Assembly (NCBI GenBank): GCA_903907985.1 | Contig: CAIVQG010000039.1 | Coordinates: forward strand, 1-64,000 | Reading direction: 5' to 3' | Length of the DNA: 64,000 nt | Source of the DNA: an uncultured delta proteobacterium | Lineage (GTDB): Bacteria; Desulfobacterota; Syntrophia; Syntrophales; Smithellaceae | In this document: positions 54,019-62,063 of the stretch, piece after piece | Layout: each line of letters starts with the position of its first letter | Numbering within the stretch: position 1 is the stretch's first letter | The notes under the pieces: model-generated | What the model saw: the letters and a program-made list of their open reading frames with translations, nothing else | What the model was told of the DNA's origin: nothing | Database searches by the model: none | Made by a program: the position numbers and the translations under genes

Positions 54019-54459
54019 TCACCCCTTCACTGTGCCGCACTGGCGGCATTTTCTGGCCCCGCGGAAAAGTTTAGTGCCGCAATTATCGCAGCTAAAAAGT
54101 TTTTCTTCAGCCCTGATAAACGCTTCCGTACCCAACTCTTTCCATAGTGGAATAGCACGCAGAATATTTTTCTTGCCTTCCGGCACCGGGAAATTATCAA
54201 TTATATCACAAGGGAAACTGGTGCACTGCTGGCAGCCGCTGTATCCCTTTTCCTTCGTACAGCTTTTGATGGCGCAAACAGCACAATACCAGTAAACCGA
54301 ATCGGACAGGCAGCCCCGGCAATTAATTTTGTCCGGGGTATCGCCATAGGCTTTGGCCAGTTTTTCTTTTAGCGTCTGATCTCCGCTTTCCGTCGCGTAA
54401 TAAATGCCGCAGACACCGCAATAAAGACCGCATGGAGCAACCAATTCCTGATTAATCAT
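54019..54459 (-). CDS. DUF3795 cysteine-rich protein
   Basis: 146 residues with many cysteines: 'APCGLYCGVCGIYYA', 'NCRGCLSDSVYWYCAVCAIKSCTKEKGYSGCQQC' in two pieces, and a zinc-ribbon-like end 'CDNCGTKLFRGARKCRQCG'. The first part is DUF3795, probably metal- or Fe-S-binding, of unknown function; the end looks like a rubredoxin-type zinc ribbon. It overlaps the sigma factor gene by four bases (ATGA), so the two are translationally coupled and likely work together, perhaps as sensor and sigma factor (inference). Confidence 0.85.
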   Translation of the reverse strand: MINQELVAPCGLYCGVCGIYYATESGDQTLKEKLAKAYGDTPDKINCRGCLSDSVYWYCAVCAIKSCTKEKGYSGCQQCTSFPCDIIDNFPVPEGKKNILRAIPLWKELGTEAFIRAEEKLFSCDNCGTKLFRGARKCRQCGTVKG

Positions 54460-55343
54460 GTATCTATCCTCCTAAATATTTCATTTATATTGCTTCTTTG
54501 TAATAAATCTTTCAGCCAGCTAACCATATCCGGCCCTTTGAAAAACGGCTGGTCCTGATAAAGCGTCAGAAATTCGGAATATGAATTTTCTATCTCGGTG
54601 ATGGTCTTTCCCAGAACAGTTCGTATTGTTCCCAGCGAGTAGTGCTTAATGTTCATGTCCCCAGGCTTTATCATGCCTAATTGTATCAGGTAACTCACCT
54701 GCTCACTGCATTTGCAGGGATTGTGCTCGTCAAAAAGACCGCAATTATTTTGAAAATAATCGGCAACTTTTTTTCGCGAGCGCGATAGAATTTTACGGAA
54801 GTTCGCTTTTGAAATATCACAGATTTCCGCCCCGATTTTGTCGGTAACATCAAAGATTGCTCCCAGAATCAATACCATCCGCTCCATTCTGGTCAGACAT
54901 AGAAGGACGCACATTGTGCAATAATTCTTTGTCTCATCGATGATTTCTTTATTGCGCATCGGGGCAAGTTTTAATGTATCGTGTAAATTGAGGATGAAAT
55001 TGTTATAATCAGAACTTTCCGCATGAGATGCAAAGAATTGTTCCTTTTTGCTTTCTTTCATATTGATGACGTGATTGGCGACAATCCGGTATAACCAGGT
55101 GCGAAATGTTGCCTTTTGCCGATCGTAAGTCGAGAGCTTGGCAATAGTCTTAATCAAGATCTCCTGTGTTATATCTTCCGCCCGTTGGATGTCTCCTGTC
55201 ATATTCAAAGCAATATTGAAAATCCAGGATTGATGACGCAAAATAAGCGCCTCCAGTGCCGATGCATCGCCTTCCAAGGCGAGCCTAATATAATCAACAT
55301 CGCTTTCACGCTCTTCGATCTTTTCCAGAAATGGATTGTGCAT
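54456..55343 (-). CDS. ECF-like RNA polymerase sigma factor with C-terminal extension
   Basis: 295 residues, about 100 longer than a minimal ECF sigma. Region 2 is clear ('YIRLALEGDASALEALILRHQSWIFNIALN', 'EDITQEILIKTIAKLSTYDRQKATFRTWLYRIVANHVINM'). Region 4 is diverged ('KIGAEICDISKANFRKILSRSRKKV'). After it comes a Cys-containing segment 'NCGLFDEHNPCKCSEQV' and about 80 more residues, possibly a built-in regulatory domain as in extended ECF groups. It is first in a two-gene operon with the DUF3795 protein. Confidence 0.85.
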   Translation of the reverse strand: MHNPFLEKIEERESDVDYIRLALEGDASALEALILRHQSWIFNIALNMTGDIQRAEDITQEILIKTIAKLSTYDRQKATFRTWLYRIVANHVINMKESKKEQFFASHAESSDYNNFILNLHDTLKLAPMRNKEIIDETKNYCTMCVLLCLTRMERMVLILGAIFDVTDKIGAEICDISKANFRKILSRSRKKVADYFQNNCGLFDEHNPCKCSEQVSYLIQLGMIKPGDMNIKHYSLGTIRTVLGKTITEIENSYSEFLTLYQDQPFFKGPDMVSWLKDLLQRSNINEIFRRIDT

Positions 55344-55574
55344 GCTCTTTTCTCTTGATAAAAGTGATTTTACTTCTCCTACTACTTATACAATTTTTCC
55401 CTCAAAGTGTGACAGACATTTTCATAAAATGAAGGGACGTTCCACTCAAAGCGTCATTAATAGGAAAAAAATGCCTGGAAAATATTTCCAGTTGCGGAGC
55501 CAGCCCTTAGACAATTCCAATACAATATCTATACTAATTAGCTAGTTAACAAAATAATTAAGTCAATTATTCTC

Positions 55575-55590
55575 TGGCACATTTCCCGCA
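55575..55590 (+). promoter_or_regulatory. Candidate sigma-54 promoter of the motA/motB-like pair
   Basis: TGGCACATTTCCCGCA: perfect TGGCAC, GG and GC 10 bases apart. Predicted start about 55601, 32 bases before the ATG of the MotA-like gene. Flagellar genes in many proteobacteria use sigma-54. The gap 55344-55574 shows no other feature. Confidence 0.65.
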
Positions 55591-55632
55591 TTACTAATAT
55601 TCACTATGTAATCTCTGAGCAGGGAGTCGGCA

Positions 55633-56451
55633 ATGATCGGACAAACATTAGGTTCTTTACTTCTCTTAATAGTCATTTTTCTGTTAGCGTTTAATCTCGG
55701 CGTGAAAGAGCTGGGAGTAGCTTCCAATCTCAATGCCCTGATGATCGTTTTAGGAGGAACCCTCTGTGCAACACTGCTTGCATATCCCTATCAAAAGTTG
55801 ATTATGACATTCGATTTTCTCAAAAAGTCATTTTCCGGCCGGAAGGAAATTGACTGGTCCATACAAACTATTGTTCACCTTGCCCGGATCAACAAAAAAA
55901 ACGACATCCGTTTGCTGGAACAAGAGGGGCAGAAACTGCCATCGGGACTGATAAAAACGGGAATTGAATTGATTGCCTACCGCTTCACCCGTGATAATAT
56001 TGAGCAGATTCTGCACAAAGAAGCCCTATTGCATTGCAGCCGGTATGAGACAGCACATAAAATTCTTTCCAGCATGGCCCGACTTGCTCCGGCCATGGGG
56101 CTTGCCGGAACTATCGTTAATCTCATCCGTGTTTATGAGCACATCAGTAATCCCCAGAGTTTAATGGGATACATGGCTATTGCTCTGCTGAGCACTTTTT
56201 ATGGGGTTGTTCTGGCCAATGTTTGTTTTGTTCCATTATCCAACAAGCTGCGTGAGTATATGGATCAGGATTTATTGCGCATGGATATTATTCAGGAAGC
56301 AATCCTTGATATTTATGACAATGAACATCCACAGGCTATCCAGTATAAGATGGCGATTCTGGCCGGTGTTCAAATAAAAAACTATCCGCCTCAAATAAGA
56401 ATTGCAGTTCCAGTGCAGGCAAGCCACGGAGAGGGAATGGGAAAAGGTTAA
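55633..56451 (+). CDS. MotA/TolQ/ExbB-family proton channel protein (MotA-like)
   Basis: 272 residues with four hydrophobic helices ('SLLLLIVIFLLAFNLGV', 'NALMIVLGGTLCATLLAYP', and a pair 'LSSMARLAPAMGLAGTIVNLI' / 'YMAIALLSTFYGVVLANVCFVPLSN') and a cytoplasmic loop between helices 2 and 3, the MotA arrangement. It is the stator ring partner that, with MotB, turns ion flow into flagellar torque. No other flagellar gene is in the window, so a separate stator or gliding/export motor is possible. The next gene starts three bases after its stop. Confidence 0.9.
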   Translation: MIGQTLGSLLLLIVIFLLAFNLGVKELGVASNLNALMIVLGGTLCATLLAYPYQKLIMTFDFLKKSFSGRKEIDWSIQTIVHLARINKKNDIRLLEQEGQKLPSGLIKTGIELIAYRFTRDNIEQILHKEALLHCSRYETAHKILSSMARLAPAMGLAGTIVNLIRVYEHISNPQSLMGYMAIALLSTFYGVVLANVCFVPLSNKLREYMDQDLLRMDIIQEAILDIYDNEHPQAIQYKMAILAGVQIKNYPPQIRIAVPVQASHGEGMGKG

Positions 56452-56454
56452 TAT

Positions 56455-57225
56455 ATGAATTATCCCTCCAATATTCCTCAGCCTACTGATAATCATTCAA
56501 ATCACGTATCTTTTAAAAAGAGAGTCCGCCCGATGCGCTCGCTTTCGAAATCAGCTCCTGCGGACTCGGGAAATGAAATCTGGTTTCTGACTCTGAGCGA
56601 CTTGCTCTTATTGCTGCTGATTTTTTTTGTACTCCTTTTTGGGATAGCGCTCAAGCAACAAGGCAACACTGAATCAACCCCTGCCCCCCGCACTGAAAAT
56701 ATATTACCTGCTGCTATAAAGGAGCAACCGGTTATCCAGCAGGTATCATCCAATCCTGACACAGGTAGCGCAACAGGATCACTGGAATCTGATCTTTTGA
56801 ATATAATAGACGACAATTCAGGCTTACAGGGAATCACCGTTGAGCGCCATTCGCAGTTTGTTGTTTTGACCTTGCCGGAACAAATCAGTTTTGATTCCGG
56901 GCAAGCGCAACTTAAATCTTCCGTCTGGCCCAAGTTAAAGCAGGTCGCATTTTTTATTCAGAACAATCCCAACCTGTCCGTGGAAATACAAGGCCACACT
57001 GACGACAAGCCCATTTCCAACCGGCATTACCCTTCTAACTGGGAACTTTCCGCCGATCGGGCAACACAAGTCGCCAAATCACTGGTCCAGCTCGGTGTTA
57101 ATCCTGCAAAAATTTCCACAAAGGGTTTTGGTGAATATAAACCGCTATATTCCAACAACACCGATGCCGATCGTCTGAAAAACCGGCGTGTGGAGCTGCA
57201 ATTTTCTCTTAGTCCTTCATCTTAA
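56455..57225 (+). CDS. MotB-like stator protein with OmpA peptidoglycan-binding domain
   Basis: 256 residues: a cytoplasmic N-terminus of about 40, one transmembrane helix 'LSDLLLLLLIFFVLLFGIAL' with the proton-carrying aspartate D49 at its start, a linker, and an OmpA-like domain from about residue 120 ('ISFDSGQAQLKSSVWPKLKQV', 'VEIQGHTDDKPISN', 'NRRVELQFS'). It anchors the MotA-like ring to peptidoglycan. The gene pair is tightly spaced and shares the sigma-54-like promoter. Confidence 0.92.
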   Translation: MNYPSNIPQPTDNHSNHVSFKKRVRPMRSLSKSAPADSGNEIWFLTLSDLLLLLLIFFVLLFGIALKQQGNTESTPAPRTENILPAAIKEQPVIQQVSSNPDTGSATGSLESDLLNIIDDNSGLQGITVERHSQFVVLTLPEQISFDSGQAQLKSSVWPKLKQVAFFIQNNPNLSVEIQGHTDDKPISNRHYPSNWELSADRATQVAKSLVQLGVNPAKISTKGFGEYKPLYSNNTDADRLKNRRVELQFSLSPSS

Positions 57226-57258
57226 CTTCATATGGATGTAAGGCAGCTATTTGTTTAT

Positions 57259-57891
57259 CTATGATCTGCAACCTGTCATGAGAAATATTGTAAACTCCCT
57301 GCTTCCCCCACCGGGAACCGGTTTTGATAATCTGGCTACAGTCCGGCATCTGATATTTCGAAATCCTGCATCCCTGATGAGACCAGTCAGTTTTTCCCGA
57401 TTAAAGCCCGAGTGGAACACACCATCGTTATTTTCGTGGAACTGACCATCATCGAAATCCAAATCAGCAATGCAAAGATGCCCCGCCGGAAGCAGGACAT
57501 TATAGAATTGCTCAAGAAGAGGACTTATTTCCTTAATGTGATGAAAAGTCATACTGCTGACAATCAGATCATAAGAGCCTTCCAGAACGCCGCCTCTCTC
57601 AACATCAAGACAACGGGTTTTTACATTACTCAGATTCAGATCTTGAATTTTTCCCCCCAGGACATCCAGCATTCCCGGCGAGCTATCCACGCCTGTAATA
57701 GAGCGAACTAATGGCTGCAACTGCATTGTCAAAAGCCCGGTACCACAACCGAAGTCCAGAACATCCATCCGCGAATTCAATTTTATTTCTCCGACTATCG
57801 CCTGAGCGATATCGGCAACTAATTTAACACGCCGGGGCTTGGCATCCCAGGATGCGGCCTCCTGATCAAAATTACGTTTTTCGCCATCCAT
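57259..57891 (-). CDS. Class I SAM-dependent methyltransferase
   Basis: 210 residues with the SAM-binding motif 'MDVLDFGCGTGLLTMQL', 'SITGVDSSPGMLDVL' and 'YDLIVSSMTFHHIKEISPLLEQF', the Methyltransf_11 pattern. Acceptor unknown. It is convergent with the motB-like gene and divergent from the DUF134 operon. Confidence 0.88.
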   Translation of the reverse strand: MDGEKRNFDQEAASWDAKPRRVKLVADIAQAIVGEIKLNSRMDVLDFGCGTGLLTMQLQPLVRSITGVDSSPGMLDVLGGKIQDLNLSNVKTRCLDVERGGVLEGSYDLIVSSMTFHHIKEISPLLEQFYNVLLPAGHLCIADLDFDDGQFHENNDGVFHSGFNREKLTGLIRDAGFRNIRCRTVARLSKPVPGGGSREFTIFLMTGCRS

Positions 57892-58023
57892 GATAAATAT
57901 TCTCCGGTAAATTATTTACTATTTACAATGTTTTTATATAGATAAATTGCATATTCGATTTCCTCTAATAGATCAAGATAACTCCTTTGCGAGACAATGA
58001 CCGTACTTTTTTTATATTTTAAC

Positions 58024-58052
58024 TTGACAGATTATGAGCATATGCCTATAAG
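58024..58052 (+). promoter_or_regulatory. Sigma-70 promoter of the DUF134 operon
   Basis: TTGACA (58024-58029), 17-base spacer containing TGAGCATATGC, TATAAG (58047-58052). Predicted start about 58059, only 14 bases before the ATG. The GCATATGC palindrome inside the spacer could be an operator for the DUF134 regulator itself. Confidence 0.7.
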
Positions 58053-58072
58053 GTGTTCGATCGGAGCGAAAC

Positions 58073-58474
58073 ATGTCCAGACCTAAATGCTGCCGGCACG
58101 TAGGATGTATGCCGGATAAAAATTATTTTAAGCCCAGAGGAATACCTTCTTCACAGTTGGATGAAGTGGTGCTTTCTCTGGATGAGTACGAATCCTTGCG
58201 TCTGGCCGATTTCGAGGGCTTATATCAGGAACAGGCGGCAATAAAAATGGGGATTTCACGGCAGACCTTCGGCAGAATCATCGAATCGGCTCATAAGAAA
58301 ATTGCTGATGTTCTTATTAACGGGAAAGCTCTGAAAATCGAAGGCGGTGAAGTTGCGGTTGGAGAAACAAAACATGTAGAGTGTCCTGAATGCCATAAGG
58401 CATTCGGCCGCAAAGGAGAATTAACGCAGGAAGAAATATGCCCTTACTGCCGGAAAATCAATAAATTATCTTGA
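58073..58474 (+). CDS. DUF134-family DNA-binding protein
   Basis: 133 residues: an N-terminal 'MSRPKCCRHVGCMPDKNYFKP' segment with cysteines, a helix-turn-helix ('EYESLRLADFEGLYQEQAAIKMGISRQTFGRIIESAHKK'), and a zinc-ribbon-like end 'CPECHKAFGRKGE...CPYCRK'. DUF134 genes are usually found beside NifX-like Fe-Mo-cofactor-type proteins in anaerobes, as here, and are thought to regulate them in response to metal or redox state. Confidence 0.92.
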   Translation: MSRPKCCRHVGCMPDKNYFKPRGIPSSQLDEVVLSLDEYESLRLADFEGLYQEQAAIKMGISRQTFGRIIESAHKKIADVLINGKALKIEGGEVAVGETKHVECPECHKAFGRKGELTQEEICPYCRKINKLS

Positions 58475-58493
58475 ATATAAAAAGGAGTAAGTT

Positions 58494-58856
58494 ATGAAGA
58501 TCGCATTACCATCGTGTCAGAATCAAATCGACGCCCACTTCGGGCATTGTGAATATTTTACGGTGTTCACTATCAATGATAAAAAGGAAATCGTAGCGGA
58601 AGAGAAGATCACTTCCCCGGCCGGATGCGGCTGTAAATCGAATATCGCCGGGACACTGGCCCATCAGGGTGTAAACTTAATGCTCGCGGGCAATATGGGT
58701 CAGGGAGCGGTAAATGTATTGAACAGTCAGGGCATCGATGTTTTACGAGGCTGCGCAGGAGATGTGAAAGCCGTTACTCAACAATGGCTTGCCGGAAAGC
58801 TCACCGATAACGGGATTGCGTGCGCCGAACATGAACACGGTTGCCATGAAGGGTGA
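58494..58856 (+). CDS. NifX/NifB-C-like dinitrogenase iron-molybdenum cofactor family protein
   Basis: 120 residues of the ribonuclease H-like NifX/NafY fold: 'MKIALPSCQNQIDAHFGHCEYFTVFTIND', 'HQGVNLMLAGNMGQGAVNVLNSQGIDVLRGC', with a His/Cys-rich end. Small stand-alone members bind Fe-S or metal clusters and are not proof of nitrogen fixation. It follows the DUF134 gene by 19 bases behind an AAGGAG site. Confidence 0.9.
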   Translation: MKIALPSCQNQIDAHFGHCEYFTVFTINDKKEIVAEEKITSPAGCGCKSNIAGTLAHQGVNLMLAGNMGQGAVNVLNSQGIDVLRGCAGDVKAVTQQWLAGKLTDNGIACAEHEHGCHEG

Positions 58857-58996
58857 TGGCGGACATTCCGCCGCTTGTAATTAGCGAGAATAAAAATTCC
58901 CCACACCAACACATAAACAGTGTCGGGAACTATTGGAAAATGCCACAATGGCAAATTAGCCGACGCTGCATCCGCCGACGGCGCAGGACACCGGGA

Positions 58997-59500
58997 ATGA
59001 AAGACTCACTGATCACATACAGGCCCATCGGCATTATTCATAGTGAGCATACGATTGCCGAAAAAACACCGATCCAGCCCGTGTATGCGAAAGGCTGCAA
59101 GGGGCAGGCTTTGGTGTTCCCGGAATTTGCTTCGGGTCTGCAAGATCTGGAAGGCTTTTCGCACATTTATTTGATCTACCACTTCCATCAGTCAACACAG
59201 GTTAAATTGATCGTCAAACCGTTTTTGCAGGATATTGAACGCGGCGTTTTTGCGACACGACAGCCTTATCGTCCCAATGCCATCGGCCTGAGTATCGTGG
59301 AAGTAATCGGTCGCGAGGGGAATATTCTGCATCTGGCCGGCGTGGATATCCTGAATGCCACGCCACTCTTGGATATCAAACCCTACACGGCCAAGTTTGA
59401 TCTTCACAATGTCATAAAAAGCGGCTGGCAGGATGAAGTGGACGAACCGACCGCACAAAAGCGGGGAAAGCGTGGATATAAAGAAGGAGACATTCCTTGA
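58997..59500 (+). CDS. TrmO/TsaA-family tRNA methyltransferase-like protein
   Basis: 167 residues from the ATG at 58997, which overlaps the TGA of a short upstream frame (ATGA). The motifs 'YRPIGIIHSEHT', 'LQDLEGFSHIYLIYHFHQS', 'GVFATRQPYRPNAIGLSIVEV' and 'LDIKPYTAKFD' are those of the UPF0066/TrmO family, which in E. coli N6-methylates t6A37 in tRNA-Thr. A longer frame from 58853 would add 48 residues of unlike sequence, which I reject. The frame overlapped at the start reads 'HNGKLADAASADGAGHRE', apparently the end of a lost gene. Confidence 0.88.
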   Translation: MKDSLITYRPIGIIHSEHTIAEKTPIQPVYAKGCKGQALVFPEFASGLQDLEGFSHIYLIYHFHQSTQVKLIVKPFLQDIERGVFATRQPYRPNAIGLSIVEVIGREGNILHLAGVDILNATPLLDIKPYTAKFDLHNVIKSGWQDEVDEPTAQKRGKRGYKEGDIP

Positions 59501-59622
59501 AAATATCAATAGCTTCCGGCAAAGGCGGAACTGGCAAAACAAGCTTAACCGCTTCTCCTGCCGGAGAAGGCATCATCAATCAAATTACAAATCAGAGTAA
59601 AATAAAAATACTCAATTCATAA
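59497..59622 (+). pseudogene. 41-codon remnant of a MinD/ParA-like P-loop ATPase gene
   Basis: Starts at TTG overlapping the trmO stop (TTGA), behind AAGAAGGAG. It reads 'MKISIASGKGGTGKTSLTAS', the perfect deviant Walker A opening of MinD-superfamily ATPases, then runs only 21 more codons to TAA at 59620. Full proteins are about 280 residues. DUF134/NifX clusters usually contain one or two such ATPases, so this is what is left of one after an internal deletion. The short frame is still open and could be translated. Confidence 0.7.
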
Positions 59623-59636
59623 GGAGAATTAACGCT

Positions 59637-60590
59637 ATGGTCAAAACAATATTGAATGCTGTGGAAAAAGTCGAGATTTTAACTTTACAGGACAACTATA
59701 TTGAAATGACGGCAATGGACAACAATGCCGTCGTTAAACGCGCCATGCCGCTTCAAGATGGAGAAATCCGCGCCTCTGTTCTGGCAGAACACGGCTTTTC
59801 GGCACTTGTCAAAACAACCGGGGAAAGCAAAACGCACACTCTACTTTTTGATTTTGGCTTTTCCGAAAACGGTGCGGCACAAAACGTCAAAACTCTGGGA
59901 GTTGATCTAAAGGAAGTAGAGGCTGTGGCTATCTCGCATGGACACAGCGACCACACAGGTGGTATGGCCAGAATGACGGCGATGATCGGCAAGGAAAATA
60001 TTCCTTTAGTTGTCCATCCGGCCGTATTTAAGTCGCCACGCTATGTTAAGCTTGGCGAAGATTTTAAACTCAATTTTCCGAAATTGACTCGTGACATGGT
60101 GAAACAGGCGGGGCTTTCTTTGATTGAAACGGAAAAGCCCTATCCGCTACTGGATAACACCATTCTTTTCTTGGGCGAAGTTCCACGCTCCACGGATTTT
60201 GAAAAAGGGTGGCCCCTCCTTCATTGCCAAAAAGACGGCCAGGAAGTCTGGGACCCCATCGAAGACGACACATCCATCGTTATGAATCTTAAAGATAAGG
60301 GGTTGGTGATTATTTCCGGCTGCGCCCATTCGGGCATAGTCAACACTGTGCACTACGCAATGGCCGTAACCGGTGTCGACAAGGTGCACGTCGTAATGGG
60401 CGGTTTTCACCTCTCCGGTCCGCTTTTTGAGTCGATTATCGACCGGACAACAGAGGAACTCCAGAAGCTGCATCCGGACTATCTCATCCCGACACACTGC
60501 ACGGGCAGAAAGGCTATTATGGCAATGGAAAAGCAAATGCCGGGGCAATTTATTTTAAATATGTCGGGAACAAAACTCACGTTTGTGTAA
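59637..60590 (+). CDS. Metallo-beta-lactamase-fold protein (DHPPP synthase/RFAP-synthase-like family)
   Basis: 317 residues with 'AISHGHSDHTGGMARM' (HxHxDH metal site), 'VVHPAVFKSPRYV', 'VIISGCAHSGIVNTVHYA' and a late 'PTHCTGRKA' histidine. Such proteins are annotated as 7,8-dihydropterin-6-methyl-4-(beta-D-ribofuranosyl)-aminobenzene-5'-phosphate synthase-like and commonly sit with DUF134/NifX genes in anaerobes; true activity unknown. An AAGGAGAATT ribosome site lies just after the remnant ATPase. Confidence 0.88.
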   Translation: MVKTILNAVEKVEILTLQDNYIEMTAMDNNAVVKRAMPLQDGEIRASVLAEHGFSALVKTTGESKTHTLLFDFGFSENGAAQNVKTLGVDLKEVEAVAISHGHSDHTGGMARMTAMIGKENIPLVVHPAVFKSPRYVKLGEDFKLNFPKLTRDMVKQAGLSLIETEKPYPLLDNTILFLGEVPRSTDFEKGWPLLHCQKDGQEVWDPIEDDTSIVMNLKDKGLVIISGCAHSGIVNTVHYAMAVTGVDKVHVVMGGFHLSGPLFESIIDRTTEELQKLHPDYLIPTHCTGRKAIMAMEKQMPGQFILNMSGTKLTFV

Positions 60591-60671
60591 AAATTGTGAA
60601 GCATATCTCGTAATACGTATGACGCATGGAACATAATTTCACTCAAACACTTCTGGAACAAAGGAGATTAC

Positions 60672-60849
60672 GTAACAAAAAAAGCATTTAAGGATTACTA
60701 CCCGGAAGATTTTAACAACTGTTGCGGCTGCGGGGGTTTTAATGAATGTAGAATCAACACTTTCGGCAAATGGCCAAATCTGCGCCCGCGGCGAAGTGGT
60801 CGCCGTCCAGGTACCCGACCATATTATGCTGGCGCTTCTTAAGAAATAA
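60672..60849 (+). pseudogene. Decayed PaaI-type hotdog thioesterase gene
   Basis: After AAGGAG (60661-60666) the frame reads 'KAFKDYYPEDFNNCCGCGGFNE', matching the start of PaaI-like thioesterases ('DFNHCYGCGxxNxxG'), but has GTA where a start codon would be. The reading then shifts by one base and gives 'VESTLSANGQICARGEVVAVQVPDHIM' in pieces, the sort of C-terminal strand pair found in that family, to TAA at 60849. The middle with the catalytic residues is absent. The stretch 60850-60970 has further codon-like sequence ('YFEDGNYLWHKNEVEVVF') that I cannot assign. Confidence 0.5.
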
Positions 60850-60987
60850 CGCCGTATTAAAGAATGCCCAGCACAGGCAAAATATTTTGAAGATGGCAAT
60901 TATTTATGGCATAAAAATGAAGTAGAAGTCGTTTTTACCTCTCCGCGCCGGGAGCCGGAATTATTTTTATAAATTATATCTGATGCG

Positions 60988-61001
60988 TTGACATAGATCA
61001 A
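60988..61001 (+). promoter_or_regulatory. FNR/CRP-family binding site, class II position
   Basis: TTGACATAGATCAA matches the FNR consensus TTGAT-N4-ATCAA at 9 of 10 positions. Its centre (60994.5) lies 41.5 bases from a start predicted at about 61036 from TAATGT (61024-61029), the spacing for a class II activator site. It would drive the TDT transporter and perhaps the redox genes after it. Confidence 0.55.
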
Positions 61002-61054
61002 TGCACTTTCGGCAACCGGCTGCTAATGTGTCACCCAAAAAGGAGTAATTCCCA

Positions 61055-62005
61055 ATGAGTGAACGTTTAAAAAACTTCCCGATTTCATTTTTCGCGGTGG
61101 TAATGGGGATGGCGGGGTCTGCAATTGCCTGGCAGCGGGCCGAATCCCTTTGGGGATGGAATGGTTATATCGGATCAGCGCTTGTGTGTCTGACTTCTCT
61201 TGTCTTTTTTGTGATTTTTTCCATGTACCTGGCCAAAGCGCTTAGTCATTTTCCCGAAGTCAAAAAAGAATTTCAAAACATCACCAAGCTTTCTTTTTTC
61301 CCGACGATTTCCATCAGCCTGCTGCTTTTAAGCATTGGAGCGATGAGTATTTCCCCGACCGTCTCGCGGGCGCTTTGGATTGTCGGAACAATCATTCATT
61401 TTCTCTTCAGCGTGACTATTATTTCGATCTGGATTCGTCATCCGTCGCTGGAAATCAACCATATCAGCCCGGCCTGGTTCATTCCCGTCGTGGGCAATAT
61501 TCTGGTTCCCGTCGCCGGCGTGACCTACGCGCCTGCGGAAATATCTTGGTTTTTTTTCAGCATTGGTCTGGTCTTCTGGATCGCGCTTTTTACCATTCTC
61601 TTATACCGGTTGCTTTTTCATAACCCCCTGCCTGAGAGGCTTTTACCGACGCTTTTTATTCTTATCGCGCCGCCTGCCGTCGGATTCATTGCTTACGTCA
61701 AAATGACGGGCGCCGTTGATTCGATGGCTCGAATTCTATATTATTTCGGTTTATTCGTCTTAATTCTGATGATCCCTCAGCTGCGCATGCTTTCGAGGAT
61801 TAAATATTATCTGTCCTGGTGGGCATATACCTTTCCGATCGCGGCCTTGACAATTGCCACGATGCTCATGTATCATCACTCCCAGATGGTTTTCTTCAAA
61901 TATCTGGCGCTGGTTTTAATCATCATCCTTTCGGGCGTCGTCATTTTGTTGGGTTTCATGACCCTCACCGCTATCAAAAACAAACAGATCTGCATCGAGG
62001 ATTGA
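61055..62005 (+). CDS. TDT-family (TehA/SLAC1-like) membrane transporter
   Basis: 316 residues with ten hydrophobic helices and no signal peptide. The opening 'LKNFPISFFAVVMGMAGSAIAWQRAE' and 'HISPAWFIPVVGNILVPVAG' are typical of the tellurite-resistance/dicarboxylate (TDT) family, whose members conduct anions such as chloride, nitrate or dicarboxylates or export sulfite. AAAAGGAG precedes the ATG. The FNR-like site upstream suggests control by oxygen or redox state. Confidence 0.9.
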   Translation: MSERLKNFPISFFAVVMGMAGSAIAWQRAESLWGWNGYIGSALVCLTSLVFFVIFSMYLAKALSHFPEVKKEFQNITKLSFFPTISISLLLLSIGAMSISPTVSRALWIVGTIIHFLFSVTIISIWIRHPSLEINHISPAWFIPVVGNILVPVAGVTYAPAEISWFFFSIGLVFWIALFTILLYRLLFHNPLPERLLPTLFILIAPPAVGFIAYVKMTGAVDSMARILYYFGLFVLILMIPQLRMLSRIKYYLSWWAYTFPIAALTIATMLMYHHSQMVFFKYLALVLIIILSGVVILLGFMTLTAIKNKQICIED

Positions 62006-62063
62006 TCTAGTTTGTCGATGCACTACAAAATTTTAATCGTCACCATAAAACAGGAGACACTTC

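Noticed and set aside
58853-58996. N-terminal 48-residue extension of TrmO
   Set aside because: Sequence is Arg-rich and unlike the family; the ATG at 58997 starts directly at the conserved domain and overlaps the end of another frame.
60988-60993. TTGACA as a sigma-70 -35 box before the TDT transporter
   Set aside because: No -10 box at 16-18 bases; the same bases fit an FNR-type site better.
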